A stretch of DNA of 33,646 nt, from positions 48,172-81,817 of the forward strand of contig NHCB01000005.1 in assembly GCA_002167745.1 (NCBI GenBank), in the 5' to 3' direction. The position numbers were made by a program, and so were the translations under genes. The notes beneath the pieces were generated by a model. That model worked only from the letters and a program-made list of their open reading frames with translations, ran no database searches and was not told the origin of the DNA. Numbering within the stretch: the first letter of the stretch is position 1; the number at the start of each line of letters is the position of its first letter. Positions 32,916 through 33,646 of the stretch are shown piece by piece. Origin of the DNA: Betaproteobacteria bacterium TMED22. GTDB taxonomy: Bacteria; Pseudomonadota; Gammaproteobacteria; Burkholderiales; Eutrophovitaceae.

Positions 32916-33155
32916 CTACCTAATTTCTACGCGGTTTGCTTCGCTATACCTGAGTGCGAATCGCGTAAATCCAATTTGTACCAAGAGCGGATCTCGGCCA
33001 AGGGGCCCATAACTTACGAGCGTTATCTCTTCGCCTTCAACAAAACCGAGATTTCGAAGTCTCCGCGCTATAGAGTCGTCCTCAGAATGCTGGATAACAT
33101 TCTTTATTACTGCTAACTGTCCGAGTTTCATGCCAGAGAGATATTTATTTGTCAT
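32916..33155 (-). CDS. feoA: Ferrous iron transport protein FeoA
   Basis: From ATG 33155 this is a 79-residue cytosolic protein with the SH3-like FeoA fold: SGMKLGQLAVIKNVI, then RRLRNLGFVEGEEITLVSY, GPLGRDPLLVQIG and TRFALRYSEANRVEIR. The LGxxxGE segment and the closing ALR-x3-A block are typical. FeoA aids FeoB-driven Fe(II) uptake, probably by contacting its G-domain. An in-frame TTG at 33164 is an unlikely start. The Fur box lies 14 bases upstream of the ATG. Confidence 0.95.
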   Translation of the reverse strand: MTNKYLSGMKLGQLAVIKNVIQHSEDDSIARRLRNLGFVEGEEITLVSYGPLGRDPLLVQIGFTRFALRYSEANRVEIR

Positions 33156-33168
33156 TTCTACCAACCTA

Positions 33169-33187
33169 AATGAGAATGATTTTCATT
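33169..33187 (-). promoter_or_regulatory. Fur box of the feo operon
   Basis: The 19-base sequence AATGAGAATGATTTTCATT is nearly palindromic, with only one mismatched symmetric pair beside the centre base, and closely matches the Fur consensus. It overlaps the candidate -10 box and start point of the feo transcript, so iron-loaded Fur would block transcription. It could also affect the divergent hydrolase gene at 33301. Confidence 0.85.
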
Positions 33188-33190
33188 ATA
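33185..33190 (-). promoter_or_regulatory. Candidate -10 box of the feo operon
   Basis: A perfect TATAAT on the minus strand lies about 30 bases before the feoA ATG and overlaps the Fur box. No good -35 hexamer is visible at 16-18 bases upstream, in a very AT-rich stretch. Confidence 0.55.
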
Positions 33191-33300
33191 GCTATATTTT
33201 TTAGTTAAGATTGACTCTTAATTCAATATTTTCTGTTTCAATAATTAAATCAAATCAAGTTTTTAACTAAATACAACAGATTAGAAAAAGTACGTCAGTC

Positions 33301-33646
33301 ATGAAAATCAAAATAATCCCGGTTACTCCATTCGCTCAAAACTGCTCATTACTAATATGTGAAAGAACTAAAAAAGCGGCCCTAGTCGATCCTGGCGGTG
33401 ACATCGAAAAGATATTTGGAGCTATTGAGGAAGAGGCAATAACAATAGAAAAAATTTTGCTCACCCACGGTCACCTCGACCACTGCGGCGCGAGCAAACA
33501 GATTCGAGATCAACTTAATGTACCGATAGAGGGACCACATATAGCAGATCAATTTTGGATCGACCAATTAGAGGAGCAAAGCAGACAATTTAATTTACCA
33601 AATTCATCGTCGTTTATCCCTGACCGATACTTAACTGACGACGAGA
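33301..33646 (+). CDS. MBL-fold metallohydrolase (YcbL/glyoxalase II-like), partial
   Basis: The gene starts at ATG 33301 and runs open off the right edge, so only the first 115 residues are seen. KIIPVTPFAQNCSLLI and ALVDPGGD open the fold. The metal motif H-x-H-x-D-H is at 56-61 in THGHLDHCG. The N-terminal style is that of small YcbL-type hydrolases related to glyoxalase II, which cleave glutathione thioesters or related substrates. It is divergent from the feo operon. The second half, with the remaining metal His and Asp ligands, is outside the window. Confidence 0.88.
   Translation, partial: MKIKIIPVTPFAQNCSLLICERTKKAALVDPGGDIEKIFGAIEEEAITIEKILLTHGHLDHCGASKQIRDQLNVPIEGPHIADQFWIDQLEEQSRQFNLPNSSSFIPDRYLTDDE

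Noticed and set aside
1-33646. CRISPR array, tRNA/rRNA genes, insertion sequences, prophage or defence system
   Set aside because: No spaced repeats, structural RNA motifs, transposase, integrase, restriction or other defence genes were seen on either strand.

Overview
The window is a gene-dense, moderately AT-rich bacterial chromosome segment with 33 protein genes, the last cut by the window end. I see no rRNA, tRNA, CRISPR array, insertion sequence, integrase or phage gene. Gene content points to a Gram-negative pseudomonad-type proteobacterium: an RND pump with a periplasmic adaptor, a homodimeric E1 2-oxoacid dehydrogenase next to an Lrp-type regulator, and a feoA-feoB-small Cys-rich gene set behind a Fur box. 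The dense acyl-CoA and carboxylate catabolism would suit a marine gammaproteobacterium, but that placement is only a guess. No gap between genes exceeds about 195 bases.

Region 1 (1-17.35 kb) is a large uncharacterised catabolic island built around a divergent promoter region at 9384-9556. The leftward arm carries a zinc-free MDR oxidoreductase, a split ThDP-dependent 2-oxoacid decarboxylase (ComD/ComE type), a CaiB/BaiF CoA-transferase, an aldehyde dehydrogenase, a mesaconyl/itaconyl-CoA-type hydratase, an acyl-CoA dehydrogenase and an atypical SDR. A small unknown membrane-protein gene on the other strand follows, then another SDR whose operon continues out of the window. The rightward arm carries a D-malate/tartrate-type decarboxylating dehydrogenase, an enoyl-CoA hydratase homologue, a VOC protein, a ketopantoate-reductase-like enzyme, a second aldehyde dehydrogenase, a zinc alcohol dehydrogenase and two alpha/beta hydrolases. 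One of these hydrolases has the complete fluoroacetate-dehalogenase active site.

Region 2 (17.35-19.9 kb) runs leftward: a 31-residue membrane peptide, a sodium:solute symporter and a third SDR. It is probably the uptake module for the island. An intercistronic hairpin lies between the symporter and SDR genes.

Taken together, regions 1 and 2 look like import of an organic acid, oxidation of alcohol and aldehyde groups, oxidative and ThDP-dependent decarboxylation, activation by CoA transfer, then dehydrogenation and hydration of the acyl-CoA. The substrate is not known. Two readings are offered as inference: a pantoate/dimethylmalate to isobutyryl-CoA route, and an itaconate-like or halogenated carboxylate route.

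Region 3 (20.0-33.6 kb) is more ordinary. It holds an RND adaptor and pump, an Lrp-family regulator translationally coupled to a LOG-type nucleosidase, and a divergent MdeB/AceE-type E1 gene with four GTGCTT(W)AA repeats between them. After these come a TlpA-like thioredoxin, a 2-oxopent-4-enoate hydratase-like gene, a YqjM-type old yellow enzyme, the Fur-controlled feo operon and a partial metallo-beta-lactamase-fold hydrolase.
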